From contig CAJNYU010000030.1 of NCBI GenBank assembly GCA_905331475.1, forward strand, positions 372,001 through 436,000: a DNA stretch of 64,000 nucleotides, given 5' to 3'. The stretch comes from Rotaria socialis (lineage: Eukaryota > Rotifera > Eurotatoria > Philodinida > Philodinidae). This document shows positions 26,409 to 39,961 of the stretch, one piece after another. Numbering within the stretch: position 1 is the stretch's first letter; each line of letters starts with the position of its first letter. The notes under the pieces were generated by a model that was not told the DNA's origin, made no database searches, and saw only the letters and a program-made list of their open reading frames with translations. The position numbers and the translations under genes are program-made.

Positions 26409-28374
26409 ATGTTAAAATTTATATTAATAACCGTATTATTTCTACCGATTGCTGTCGAATCGAAAGGTAACATTTTTATTATCCATTACAATACTAATGA
26501 TAATGTGCATAGATCGTTGGACTTTTGAGAATTCTAAAGCATGGCCCGCTACTTATAAGTATTGTGGTGGAAATCTGCAGTCACCCATTGATCTAAATTT
26601 TCAAATTTCGCATGTGGATCCTCGTCTTAAACAACTCTATTTTAAAGAATTATACTCACGTGGTAAATTTTGTTTGAATACCATTTTTCAATTATTTTAA
26701 TTTACTTTTCTTCCTTATAGAACCATTAGAGCTTTCCAATAATGGCTACTCGGGTAAGCATCTTTACATATATGAGAAATGTTCCAAGATTGAGGAACAG
26801 GCATTCCTTCTAAACTCACTTACAATTCATTGAATGTCCAAGGAAGTTTGGCAGCAATGCTTATAGTTTCTCAATAAACTAGAAATTCCCTTTTCTCAGT
26901 TCTTGGACACTGCTAATATATATATATATAAATATATTGTCGTTCTGGATGAAAATAGCCATCGTCGAATAATTATTATTGCTTTTGGCTGTATTAGCAT
27001 GATATTTTAAATGCATGCATACAACAATGAATCATGACCACAAAACCACCGTACCTTTTAATCATGCTCATGTAGCAAAGTTTGATTTCGACATGTCTAC
27101 TTTATTATTACTGAAATTTTGTCATAGATAGGAATTCTGTTAGTAGCTATGTTGTATTGAAGAATCTGCTTTTGAAATATTCATTAGAATAGTTCAAAAT
27201 TACTATCGTACAAAAAAATCAACATTTGCTGTCAGAATATATTAATGAAACTACAATATAACTCAAGTATTCTAAACCGAATTGCAGACGGCTCTTAGCA
27301 ACAGATTGCTAAAACGTGGTGAAAATCTGAGATGAAGATTTATGCAAACATCTTTGGAGTTAGATGATCATAAGACAAAGATTAGATTTGAAACATTATG
27401 ACAGTAGCTATTAATCAATAGAGAAGCAAATTAGTTTTTGCGATTAAGATTTATTCTTGCATTCATTTATCCAAAATATAAGATTAATATCATAAAGAAT
27501 AGTAGAATATCATAAAGTGTGGTTTATCTATTTTTTGAGATAACATTTGTTTTCTATTAGCACAACTTGAATTAAAAAATCATTATGTATTAAAAAATGT
27601 TGCTCCAGAAAGTGAAGATTATAAAGTAGAACAAATTCATTTTCATTGGGGTCATTCAGAAGATTATGTTAATGGATCCGAGCATTTACTTGAAGGGCTA
27701 CCATATCCATTAGAAGTAAGTTTTTAATTAATTAATAGAAAACTTCCTCATAGATTCATACATAGATGCATATAGTAACATATTCAAGTTGGTTTTCAAA
27801 TTTTAGTGAAGCAGTGAAGAATACACGAGCACTTGCTGTTATCGGTGTTTTCTTTGAAGTAAATAAAAACTTGTGCCTGTTTTACAAATATACGTTTTTT
27901 TTTTATTACTAGTTTGGTAAGGAAGACAATTCATTGCTTGAACCTATAGTTAAGACATTAAAACATATTCAACATAAAGGACAAACTGTCTTTATTGATG
28001 GAAATTTCGATTTAAAAGCTTTGATTGATGAAAAACGCTTATATCGCTATTATCGTTATGATGGTTCATTAACAAATCCACCGTGCTATGAATCGGTCAT
28101 ATGGAATGTCTTACCCGAACCATTACAATTATCAGTTAAGCAGCTTAATGCTTTTCAAACTTTACGTGCAGAAAAATCTCAATTAATTAAAAATACATAT
28201 AGATCAATACAACCTCTTGGTTCCAGAAAATTATTTCGTAGTTTTTACTCACAAGATATTCAAGAGGATGACATTCAAAGAAAAATTTTAGTATCAAAAG
28301 GACATGATCAATATTCATTTGTCAAGATGAAGTTTTCTTTTGTTTTAATCAGCCTTTTATTGTTTACTATATGA
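26409..28374 (+). CDS. Secreted, probably GPI-anchored alpha-carbonic anhydrase
   Basis: Six exons (26409-26466, 26513-26662, 26721-26753, 27561-27715, 27766-27858, 27913-28374) join in phase to 316 residues. It hydrates CO2 to bicarbonate. It begins with a signal peptide (MLKFILITVLFLPIAV). The zinc ligands equivalent to His94, His96 and His119 are present in IHFHWG and MHIV, along with Gln92, the GSEH motif and the active-site SLTNPP. Cysteines in YCGGN and NPPC match the disulfide of extracellular family members. The C-terminus is hydrophobic (FSFVLISLLLFTI) after a polar stretch, as in GPI-anchored CA IV/XV. The proton-shuttle His64 position reads Tyr (NNGYS). An AATAAA lies at 28470. Intron 3 is long (807 bp). 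Confidence 0.93.
26778..26915. repeat. Imperfect hairpin, possible MITE, in carbonic anhydrase intron
   Basis: The outer parts are loosely inverse: TGTTCCAAGATTGAGGAAC at the left against the complement of CTCAGTTCTTGGACAC at the right, with partial pairing inward. No clear target duplication was seen. A (TA)n run follows. Confidence 0.35.
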
Positions 28375-28479
28375 AAAAAAAAGCTCAATAGTTATCTAGT
28401 ATTTTTTTTCCCCTATAGAATATTTCTGTATTAATCTAAATTCCTGAATTAATATTATTCAGATAGACGAATAAAATAT

Positions 28480-29640
28480 ACCATCTATATCTTTATAGTA
28501 AAGATATAAAATAAATATTTTATTTTTACATGAACTAGATTCAAACAATATATATTTTCAGATAAAATCAGTTCAATAAAGATTTTAATGTGTCATTATA
28601 ATAATTAGATATGAAACCAAATAATAGCATTTGCATTACACTTCGATATATCCAATGAGAACACATTGTGAACTGTCTTATCGCTTTATTTCGCAGCCAT
28701 TACTACTCCAATGGTTATGATGAATAATAAGAATGTCTGTTATAGTTCAATTTTTTTTGACTGTTGTTTTTTCGAGTTATAGATGTTGTAACTGATTCTT
28801 CATTATTTTATCTAACTATGACCATACAGAAATTGTACGGTCAAATCTAAAGTTGAATTTTCGTTCATATCTAGACTTTGGAATCGCTAGAAATTCTTAA
28901 ACCTACTGAAACATTACTTTATCTTGGGCATATACTTCCTCTAAAGTATAGCCAAGAATCTGTTGCTACTTTGCAATGTAATTATTTCGCAAGAGTCTAT
29001 GTCAAATGATATAGTTATCAAATCTATTTATGGAACAATTTAAGGTCAATTTTCAATTATTCAGCTTTTACAGAATCCTATGAGCATAGATTGAAAAGCG
29101 AATCAAAATTCGCCTATTCATTACGCATCATGATCGATCAAATGGATATAGTCTCAAGCAAAAAGAAATCTACGGGTAAGAAGTGTTCTCTTGTCGGCGA
29201 TAAGAGCCTACTTGAAAACAAGATTGCTATGTTCGATAGAGTCGAATAAATGAACATTAAAGTTTCTTCACTAATGGAAAGTCTACTTAGGAACACGCTT
29301 ATCTTGCTCAGTTTTGTTTTCATTTACTACTGTGACAAGAGAACGAGGAATTCATGTAATTATATATATATACATATAATAGACTCTCACCGTCAACTAT
29401 TTACTGGGATTGAATGATTATGAGAAGTCATTCTAACAATTGAACAAGAAAGAAAGGTATTTTTCTTTCGCTTATTCTAGTCGAAAGAATATTGTCAAAA
29501 TATTTCAATATTTTATTTTTTCATTAAATTCCGCATGATATCATTAAATTATTTTATTCATTATTTTTTTTATTTTTCTTGTAACTGAAACTGTCCTTAT
29601 TAATATAAAGTATCATTTAACAATGGATCGATAATTCTTT
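28480..29640. other. Spacer between carbonic anhydrase and CARD-TPR gene
   Basis: AT-rich, with a short TA/TATACATA run near 29363. A minus-strand open frame at 29138-29323 has no recognisable domain. No gene seen. Confidence 0.5.
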
Positions 29641-29841
29641 TTCTTTTTTTCTTTTTTCTTTTCTTCACACTCAAGTTTGCGACTATAATAAAGAACTGAA
29701 AAGAAAAAACATGAATTACAAGCGGCAAATATTTTTCTTCAAAACAAAGAAACTTTCTTTTTTTTCATATTCCTGTTCCGTCACCATCACCACCGTCACC
29801 AACAAAAAGAATACGTATGTACACATACACACACAAATAAA

Positions 29842-32800
29842 ATGGATCGTGATAGTGCCAATGCTACTCGTTTACGTGTTAATCGCATCGCGTTAACTCA
29901 ACAACTCAATGTTCAAGAGCTCATACCTAAACTTGTTCGTGCTCGTATTCTATCTGTTAATAATGATATGCCATATATAAATGAAGGTACAACAAGTATT
30001 GATCGTGCTCGTCGACTAGTTAATTGTCTGCTAACACCGACATCAATTGGCAAAGATGTTGAACGTGGTCAGCGTCCAGCAAATTGGTTTCTGATATTTC
30101 GTAGTATTTTATTAGAAAATTCATCTAGTTATGGTGAACTTGTAACTGCTCTTGATAATACAGTAATACGTACACCAGATTTTGCTCAACGCGCATCCGA
30201 TGCTTTTGCTGATAAAACGAATGCTCCACGTTCACATGAATTTCGTGAAAGTGTTAATAAAGAATTACTTCGTGTTTCGAAACCAAAACAAACTGATGAA
30301 CAAAAATCAAAGACTCCAATAAAAAGTAATCAAGAACAAATAACCAAAATTGAATTTGATCCGTATGCAATGAATAAAATTTCAATTGAAGGAAGTTTTC
30401 AAAAAGTTGTTGATAATCTTACTTATCTATCACAGGTATTCGAGAGAAAACAAGTTGTTTAATATTAAAAGAATATTTCAAAAATTTGATTTAGATTCCT
30501 GAACATTTATTTGATCAATTATCTCGTTCCAAACAAACATACGATTGTGAGCAACTTGATGCTGAACATCAAGCATTTGATGATATGCGTCGTCTTGAAT
30601 TAATGAATAATTTGATGAAACAAGAAAGCGCATTGGCTAATCAAAGTGTATTTGATACAGAAATAGTTGATACAATTCTTTCAAATTCAAAGAATCATCA
30701 TTATTTTTATAAATATTTTATTGCTTTGTCATCTATTTATGGGATTCATTTTGATCGACAATTTCTTCAATCATTTATTAGTTCTCTCGATAAACAAGAT
30801 AATTTTATTAAAATCATTGATAAAGGTTTTCAATTATATCATTTCTTACACGGTTATGGTCGATATGAACTATGTCGACAAGTTATTGAACGTATTGTAC
30901 AAGCATTAACAAAAAAAGTTAAACAACAACAACCAACTATTTGGAATTATTTATTTCGTGCATGCTGTGCACTTATTCAAATTCATAATCAAGGTGTAGA
31001 AATAAAAGATGCCTGGGCTAGAATTGAAGCTGCAAATGAAATTGCAGATAATCTTAAAACGACTGGCATTGGTAAATTTACTTTCTTGTAGGTGATAATA
31101 TAACATTTATTATTATTATTTAGAAATTCCCAGTAACGATTACGCTTGGTTATATTTTTCAGCATCTCAAACAGCATATGAAGATGCTAATTTCGATGCT
31201 TGTATTCAATATTGTTATAGGTAACTCTCTCTGGTTTATTCAAAGGTTTAATTGTATAGTTAATTTTTGAATTCATAGAGGTCTTACAGCAGTCGATAAA
31301 AATAATCATTCATTAATTGTTGATCTACTTTGTTCACTTGCACAAGGATTAACATCAAAATGGATTATGAATAAAGCACAAGCAACAGCTGTTATGGCTG
31401 TACAATATGCAGCGTAAGATTTTAGTATAGAATGTCGATGAACAAAGCTCGATTACTTTCATTGAGTTACTTACTCAATTACAAACTTTTGCTTTATGCT
31501 AAATTGAATCAGTGAGTTTCTAATGAAAATTAAGTTAAAAAATCCATATGATAAATAAAGCCAATAGAAGAATCTAAAGCGATTTAATCTGTCACAGTGC
31601 ACTTTTCAAAATATTTGAGAGTAAAAGTCAGGACGCTTGCGAACCAAATCTGGTCAAAATTCAAGTGTTTAATAGATAGTTCAATGGATATTTTTTTTCG
31701 GATTTTAAATGTAATATTCATTTCATTGCAACTGAAGCTTTCTATTCAACAACACTTCTGAATATAATCCCGTAGTCATGGTGATTGATTGGCATATATA
31801 TTTTCTGGTTAATATAATAATATCTGTTAAAATGGACACATCATTTTATTGCATACTGCATGGCAAGTACAATCAACAAAAATAATTCTAATAAATAGAC
31901 AGATTACTGAGACTTCATGATACTACTGTCGTTCAATGTTAAGAAACATTTCTATTTGCCATTACTTTCTTTCAAATGAAAGCATATTGCACTAATCGAT
32001 ATCTGATAAAAACAAAATATTGCCTTTGAGTAAATCTAGAAAGTCTATTGAACTATGACACAATATACTCAATTATGATTTTCATCATAGGAAATATTGT
32101 GGTCGTAATGATCCAAAATTTGTTTATGCGCTTCAACAACTTGTTCAATTTTCAAATGAATTTATTCAAGACGCACGTACTGTTGAATTATCCAAGGTAG
32201 ATTATAGATATGATATTTTTTCTGAAGAAAATCTCATATTACAGTTTATTTTGATGAACATTTTAGTATACATTTGATCGAGCTCGAACAGTCTATGGTT
32301 ATGAATCAATCGTGGTTGCTCATTCGCATCGAGCTTTATCGAAAAGTTTAATAACACTTGCTTCGACAACTTTTTCTCGTCGTATTACACAAGAGAGTCC
32401 ATCTGACAACAAGTCTACAGATTTTTCACAAACACCTTTTCTTCATCATGCGAATGAGGCCTATCGTATAGCACAAGATTGCTTTGGAGTTGAAGATCGA
32501 ATTCGTTTATTTCCATTTAAAATGAGTCTTGCTCATGCCTTACAATCACGTGTTTCATCCGATCAAACTGAAAGCAAAGATTCTTACTTTAGCGATGCGA
32601 TGGAATTACTTGAAGATTGTCTTACTATTGCCAAAGATACATTTGGAACGATGAGTTTTAAAGTTGCACAAGTTCATCGACTTCGATCAGCAACATATCT
32701 TAGCAAAAAAATGTAGAAGAAAATTGTTTTTTAAATTTATTTTCTGGATGAACTTGTCTGTTTTGTTTAGGTATAATGAAGCTGAACAACAGTTAAATAC

Positions 32801-33367
32801 ATGTTTACAGATATATAAACTTTGTTTACCATCAAATAGCTTTCACTATCTTGTAACAAAAGCAAGTTTAGGTTTAATTTATAAACAACAAGGAAATTAT
32901 GCACAGGCTTTAACAAATTTTCAGAGTATATCTTCATTGTTAGGTAAAGCTTTTCTTTTTTCTTTCAATTAAATCAAAGATCGATTTCTTGTTTGACAGA
33001 TACAAAAGCTCAATCATTTCGTTGGATAAATATGGTTCTTGAAAGTCTTATTGAATGTTATACTCATATTGAAGAAAGTGGACACAGCGAAGAAGATCCG
33101 GCAACATCATCAATAGCTCATAATGCAGCAGAAAAGGTTCGCGCAGAATTGTACGAATGGCGACGTGCAAATGTGAAACCCGCCGATTTAATGAATTTAA
33201 TTCAACAAGAACCAGCAAGAACATTACATCAATTTCTTCATGATTCAACCAAATTTCAAGAAACAACCAATCGTGTTCATGCATTAATGCATACACAACA
33301 AAAAGCAAAAACTCGAATGTCATTACCAATACCAACTACGAATACCAAAACGCATCAAGAAGCGTGA
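29842..33367 (+). CDS. CARD-like domain fused to APPBP2-like TPR protein
   Basis: Eight exons (29842-30435, 30495-31071, 31163-31220, 31279-31413, 32091-32196, 32267-32712, 32771-32943, 33000-33367) join in phase to 818 residues. Residues 10-107 show a death-fold pattern typical of CARD domains: LRVNRIALTQQL, then LIPKLVRARIL, then a SIDRARRLVNCLL helix and a late YGELVTALDNT helix. After a polar linker (about 140-215) the rest is helical with TPR-like repeats. Their order and signatures recall APPBP2: KAQATAVMAVQYAAKYCG, AHSHRALSKSL, LEDCLTIAKDTFG, YNEAEQQLNTCLQIYK. APPBP2 is a kinesin-linked substrate receptor for a CUL2 ubiquitin ligase and has no CARD. CARDs mediate homotypic assembly in apoptosis and innate immunity. 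Exon 1 carries the whole CARD and joins exon 2 in phase 0, so the fusion is well supported by sequence but needs RNA proof. APPBP2 similarity is moderate; a generic TPR protein is the alternative. Confidence 0.75.
31414..32090 (+). other. Long intron of the CARD-TPR gene
   Basis: This 677-bp intron has a GTAAGA donor and a TTTTCATCATAG acceptor. No coding or repeat feature was recognised. Confidence 0.6.
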
Positions 33368-35761
33368 ACACATTTTAAATTCTGATCAATGATTGAAATA
33401 ATAGATATTGAAAAAAATAATAGCAAGGCATTGCTTTAACTCTACAGCAGAAAGTTGTGTGGCATCTTTTCAAATGAATTTTGTTCAATTCATAGGGCTC
33501 ACATAAACTAAGCATCAAATCCAGAATGCTTTCTATAAGAATGATGAAGATTCCGAAGACTTCGAACTATAATAGATGATAAAAATATCAATTGTCATCT
33601 GTTATATAACTTTGTATGTCGATAGACAACAAAAATAGTGACGTTGCTAGTGTCGAATTAAAAGTCTGAAACGCCAGGGACTATATGCTTGAGCATTTAA
33701 AGATTGAAAACTTCTTCGAAATATTTTTCATGAATAATGAGAACACAATCGGATATTATTCATCAATTTTAAACTCGTTTATATGTATCAAAATTAGCTA
33801 TATTGTATAGTATTCGGTTATTTTTTATTGAGTTTAGTTGAGTTTATATTGATTTTTCGAGAAAGAAAGATGAGATGCCAGTTCTAATTCGATGTTGGTT
33901 CAATACGGATGCGAACTGCAGATCAAGAAGTACGTTCCTAAATAGCTCATGGAAAACATTTCAAATTGAAGTACACATTTCGTTTTACGGTTGAAACCAG
34001 AGGTGATTGATTTAATTCGAATTGTCATTTCTAATAATTGTAAAATTTGTGTAAAATCGTTACAGTTAACGTGAAAATATAATAGTACTCAAGAAAAAAA
34101 TTACATCTTATACAGATATAATCAATATTTTCTAACAATTATTTAAAAGAAAGCTGTCGATCAGTAATGTCAATTCTGATTTGCGTGTCATCTTTCATAC
34201 AGATTGAACTTTCGTAGTTATTTGTAACTTCAACAATATTACTTCATATAATATTTATATCGTTTTATTTTTAATGATCAAATAATATATCTATAGTGAT
34301 CTAAGTTTTCGATTTGCATAATTTATGAATGAATGACGTCATACTAACACAATTTGTATTCCTACAACAATATGTTGATAAAAAAATTTAGCAAAATCAT
34401 TTTACATTTGGTTTGGGTTTATCAGCCTAACAAACTTTTCTAAAAGTATGTTGAATAATAATTTCATGATTCCTGGATATACTTAATCTTCAACAACTTG
34501 ATTAATTCTCAGAATCGTTAGAAAAAATTGGAAACTGTTCAATATAGATGTGATTAAGAAATGAAGCAACTATTTGGCCTATATTCTTTTACATAAAAAG
34601 CAGTTTATTCAACATTCTAATACATAAATTGTTTCATGATTATAAATGCAACAAAAACGATAAAGAACATCTATGGATATTAATCATATTTATCAGTCTA
34701 AAGACGTTTTTTATATGATTTGAATTTTATCTCAATGCGAGTGCATCGTTTTAGAGTTTTTCCTTGTTTAAAACCCATAAAATCTAAAAACTTGTATTAT
34801 TCATATTTCTAACAAAACACTAATAAAGCAATCAATATTAGTTTCATTCGGTTAAATTCGTCATAATTCTCGAAACTATTGCTCATAGTTGTGTAAAACA
34901 CTTCTCACTCTTTTTTTCAATAGTCAAATGTTGATAAGCTAGTTTTGTCAAAAATCTATAGATCAATGATGCTTCGTATCTAATAAAAGCAATCTAGCTT
35001 ATATGGGGTATTGACAAGTAGCTCATCGTTACATGAACAGATCAATATCAAATTGTTGTCATCAATGTCGATAATAGATCAACGCTAGGAGAAGAAATTT
35101 GACTGTCAGTTTGTCCATTATTTTAAATCAAATGTATATAGAGTATTGGAATACTACAAAAAAAAAACTCATATGATTTATTTTGCAAGTTTAAACATCA
35201 AATTGAAACTTAACCTGAATAGGAAGAGTTCATATTGAGCTTGAACAAGTTTTTGGGACGATTTGTAGTGAATAAAATTACAAAAATAACTAATTGGTAG
35301 TCAGCCTAGAAAAAATTTTTGACACCCGTTTTCAAAAATATTTCAATCAAAACAAGATTAAAATTCACAACTAGTACTACCACTGTTCTTGAGGATTAGA
35401 CTTACAAAAATTTTAAAAAACATGTGATTTCTGATCAAAATTAATCTAGATCGTTGTTCTAATTATCATCAATACAATCTATTCTCACAACTGACTGAGC
35501 AAGAACACTACGGCAAGAGTGTCAGAAAGTCAATATTTGACAAGAAACATATCTGATCATTTATCTATATAAAAACATTTCTGTATTGAAGAATGAATTT
35601 TCAAGGCGTATGTATAATATATATCGAAACCAACGAAAAAAGTACAATTCATTTCACTTTAAATAGATCTAACAAAAACAAAAACAAAAACTGGAACATT
35701 ATAAACATCGTAACATCACAGTTTAACTGTGCCAATTGCACACATCAATATAGACGTTCAT
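33368..35761. other. Spacer between convergent CARD-TPR and Rho genes
   Basis: About 2.4 kb of AT-rich sequence with dense stops. It must hold the 3' UTRs of both convergent genes. Nothing else is supported. Confidence 0.55.
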
Positions 35762-36790
35762 TTACACTGTATAACAATCATGATTATTTTTGTGATGTGA
35801 TCTTTTTGAAACTGTTGTACAACAAAACAACGTACCAAACCATGAACATGAATGAAGTTTATCAGATAGAATACGTCGTCCATTACTTAAGCCATGATAA
35901 TATCTTGCTTCGTAAGAATTATGTATTTCTATTGCTTGTTCAAATACATTTCTTACATTAAAATTAAGCATTGACGAACATTCTAAATAAACTTTAGCTG
36001 AACAAACATGTGCCAAATATTCTCCTTGAGATTGACTGATTGGTCGTTGTCTTTTTTCTGCTAACTGTTCAAGTGTTGACGGATCATTTCGTAAATCAAG
36101 TTTCGTTCCAACAAGAATAATTGGTACACGCGGTGCATAACCTTTACGGGAAAAAAACAGATATTTTTAGAAAATATCGAGAGAATAAATCATTGATAAT
36201 TACGATTTAATTCTGGAATCCATTTACTCAATATATTAGAATAACTATCTGGATCAACAACTGAAAAACAAAGTATGAAAACGTCAGTATTTGGATATGC
36301 CATTATTCGCAGTTGATCATATTCTTCCTGAAATATCAATTATTATTATAATAAATGAAACAAAATAAAATTGCTTACTTGACCAGCACTGTCAAATAGA
36401 TTGAGAATATATTTACGATTGTTCACTGTTACTGCCGCTAGAATATTAAAATACTTGAAAATTATATTGTAACTTTTTCTCATCTATAAACCTGCATAAT
36501 TCTCAAATATGGTTGGTACATAAGGATCTTGTGGATATTCTCCATCTTTATAAACAATACATAATGTCGTCTAAAAGAAAATTTCTTTATTCGTATTCAT
36601 TGATTTATTATAATATTCTTTTGTCTTACTTTGCCTGTGTAGCCATCACCTCAAAGAATGAATATTAAGTAAGATTTATGATAAACTAGAATTTTGTTTT
36701 GCGTAACTTACCAACAACCACAACTTTAATTTCTTCGATCGTTGATACAGCTGTCGCCGATCTACAGTTATTCGAGTTTGATTTTGGCAT
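35762..36790 (-). CDS. Rho-family small GTPase
   Basis: Six exons on the minus strand (36790-36712, 36649-36630, 36570-36492, 36437-36379, 36327-36204, 36141-35762) join in phase to 246 residues. The P-loop reads GDGYTGKTTLC, the effector region [10 protein letters not shown], switch [15 protein letters not shown]4 GTKLDLR and G5 ECSSM. The Rho insert helix ([15 protein letters not shown]) is present, which marks it as Rho rather than Ras or Rab. Such proteins steer actin. The tail is longer than usual, with a CC pair, a basic stretch and a terminal CYTV that could be a CAAX prenylation box. Exon 2 is only 20 nt and carries most of the P-loop. A 3' acceptor lies three bases before the ATG. 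It is not clearly RhoA, Rac, Cdc42 or Rnd. Confidence 0.9.
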
Positions 36791-36799
36791 TTACTAAAG

Positions 36800-38445
36800 C
36801 AATAAGAATGAATGAATAATGGTTCATACATCTGATAACATTCTCATGACTCTTTGTAATACTACAGAACAAACGAATCGATCATTCATGTGAAGTACAA
36901 AAAAAAGGAAAAATTTGTATGGTCATTCAATATTTGATAATAATTCTTCTTTTATTTTTGGTATGCTTACCTGTGAATTTACTGTTAATCAGCATTGAAA
37001 AGAAATGCGATTGTCGTTTTGTGATATAGTCAAATAAATATGAGAAGGTATGAACAAAAAAAAAAAGAAAAGAAAAGAAAACAATATGAACACTTTTTTC
37101 TTTCTAGTTACTTTACTGATGACCTGCAGAGGAGGAGACAATACAATCTGAATGAATAAAATGATTCATTCAAATATATACGATCAATCGATTTTTATTT
37201 TTGTATATATATATAGATATATATACATGCATACACATATGTGTTGGTAAATGTGTTCAGTCAGCGAATCGGAATGAAAAATTAATAGAGGTCGTTTTCT
37301 ATATTGACCTTTTTACAAGGTACATAACGTCTCGATTAATAGATGAACTTTTTCGCACGATGATTTTTGAAATCTCTTTAATAATAACCTTATTAGAAAT
37401 TGATTGAACAATTGTTTATAGTCATGCAGGATCCAAGAGCATTTGTTGGGCTTACCTGAATGTATGCAAATGATCACAATGAATGTGTGTTCAAGGTGAA
37501 AATCTTTGTTGATGTTGACGCAGTACACATACACACACGCTCACTCACACGACGAAAAAAAGACGAAAGGTATAGAAGAGTAAGGAGAACCGTTTTTTCT
37601 TCTTCTTCGTCGTTGTCGCCGTAGTATACGAGATGTTCTTTCTTTAGGCTTCGTTCTTTTTCTTTCGTCGTCCTCTTCTTTTTTTTTAGGTGCACTTTAA
37701 TAATCTACATCTAGTGTTTCTTTTCTCTTCATTGTCTTGCGAAATATACTGTCATATCATTGATACTTATTCGTATTCTGTTTCTTCATCACAACAGATA
37801 GCTACACTAATCAACAAAGGAAAAATAAAGATATAATTATCTCGTATCAGATGACATCTAATAGAAGAATCATTATAATATTGTATACGGAATATTCGAA
37901 TATCAAAATCAGAATTAGAATAAGAAATAAATCGATATTAAAATGCATTCTTAATTCATATAATGTGGAATAATAATAATTCAGTTGCATAATCCATAAT
38001 CGACGTTCATTAAAAATAAATAGAAAGAAAGAACTTGTATCATATATTCAATAGAAGATTATGATAAATATTTGAAACAAAAAAAAAGGAATCTATTATT
38101 ATTTTAATGGTGAAATAATGAAATCAATTGACATTCTTACGTATTTGCGAAAAAAGTCAACTTTTTCATTCACAAAAAAGAAATGCTTATTTTTATTGAG
38201 TTCTCTCGATTGTAGCAACAATTTAATTTAATTTTTCACAAGCAATAATCTACTTTCATGTAATACGATCATTAATGTTCAAAATATTTTAAAAAAATAT
38301 TATTTTTGTTAGATTGACAATTATTTCTTTTCTATTAAGCAAATCAAATTAAGGTCCTAATTTCGTTTTTTTTATTGATACTTCAAAATAATACAAAGAA
38401 GAAGAAAAGCAACCTCACACTGTTATCATAATAGTTTTAGTCTTA
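36800..38445. other. Spacer upstream of the Rho gene
   Basis: Contains TATA/TACATA-rich simple sequence near 37200-37245 and purine/pyrimidine-biased stretches at 37590-37690. The open frames there are composition artefacts. No gene seen. Confidence 0.5.
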
Positions 38446-39961
38446 TTAATGAGATATATTGTATCCAAATGCATTGATAATTTCGATGAAAAATGGTATT
38501 ATGCTGCATATGGCAAAGATGGGCCAAAATGAAACACTACACCAACGTGTAAAAACCATAAATGAAAGTGCGATGGCACCAATTGAATGCAGTAATGTTG
38601 CTATTAAAAATGAGAAAAAAATAACAGTCATTGGTCAATCAATGAAAGCCTAGAATCACATACTAGCAAGTGTAACTTTATTTCGAAGTAAACTTGGTCC
38701 AAGTAGAAATATAATTAGTTCAACAATAAGTAATGCAATTGAGAAAGATAAAGCAATGATAAATCTTATAAATGTAATGTTCGATAGAAAATGATAGATT
38801 ATATTTACAATCTTACCGCGTATCAGTTAAATATCGATAATCCGATGAAAAATCGCAAAAACCAACGTATTGATCCTACATAAATTTAAATTTTTGTTAA
38901 TTTATTATAATTAAAAGTAACAGTTAGTGTACGATAAGGATATTATGAGTAGTCATTGCAAATAGAAAGTAGTCATCGATTTTAGTATAAGCAATCGATT
39001 TAAAATAAATTACCACAGTCGTATATTTACTGTTTTGTTAAGATAAAATGAACAACTAATCTTTTTAGTACTGGTCGCTATTCTCAACGAAACTCTGTAA
39101 TCGTACTAGTCAACAATTATTCATTTCTAGTAAAACTGTGAAGACGTGAAAGTCTTGACAAAATAGCATTGACCAATGTATTTGTCTATTTAAAAAACAA
39201 GCGGTCAATCAGTCAGAAGGTAACTTTTTTGTGTTTTCGAAATTATTTTTAGGATTTTGCTTTCAAGAAAAAAATTCCAAATTTCAATGAGCATCTATGA
39301 AATCAAAGATGTGAAACAATTTTGACTGACTTAACAAAGTGATCGATTCATTTTTCTGTTTTATTTTGTATAAAATATTGTCAAACTTTTCCATTGCCAT
39401 TAGCAATTTTCCCGACCAATCCTGATTTCTGATGAAACAAACTCGGTGGTAAAAACTCATAGATAATATTTTGTTTTCTAAACAATTCAGTTTTATGGAG
39501 CAATAATTATTGAAATTTACTCAAAGATATAAATAAAAGTTGTCGCTGAAATCTAGCTAGAGTCTCAAAATCTTTGCAAAATGAAATGACTGTCCGTGTA
39601 GTGCTACCACTATGAAAATCACTATTTTCCTTATTATAAAAATACTTTTGAACTTATTTACAAAACTAGCTAATAGTTGTTTAATCGTATTTCAGAAGAA
39701 AAATTATACTTCTAAAAAAGATTTCTCTCTGACTTTGATCAGTTGATATTTAGTGCCTAGAAGAAAACAAACAGCATACATTTTTTGCTGAAACTTGCGT
39801 GTTTTAGATTAGTTGTGTGGAAAATCTTAGACGATGCTCTTATTATGGAATACTTGTGACACAATAAACATACTTACTCGTTCCTTGAATATCATAATAA
39901 GTATAGACAGATGTGCCGACATGGCTGTAAAACGTGCGAAAACTCCGTTTGCTGTAAGCAT
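38446..39961 (-). CDS. TMEM107: Transmembrane protein 107, copy A
   Basis: Four exons (39961-39878, 38875-38817, 38764-38664, 38600-38446) join in phase to 132 residues; human TMEM107 has 140. Conserved pieces: ARFTAMSAHLSIL near the start, DFSSDYRYLTDTRFIIALS, and the last exon LLHSIGAIALSFMVFTRWCS followed by FWPIFAICSIIPFFIEI. Four hydrophobic segments fit a four-pass membrane protein. TMEM107 belongs to the MKS module of the ciliary transition zone. The acceptor TTTTCCAG directly abuts the ATG, and the gene starts 407 nt after the stop of the upstream same-strand RING gene. Intron 1 is 1.0 kb. A paralogue with matching exon phases lies at 47606-49570. Confidence 0.88.

Noticed and set aside
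35593..35961. 122-residue plus-strand open frame
   Set aside because: It is antisense to the last Rho exon and its flank; the Rho frame is clearly the coding one.
38650..38663. A 14-nt intron GTATGTGATTCTAG in TMEM107 copy A
   Set aside because: Too short for spliceosomal removal here, and the next bases run into a stop; the acceptor at 38601 restores the conserved frame.
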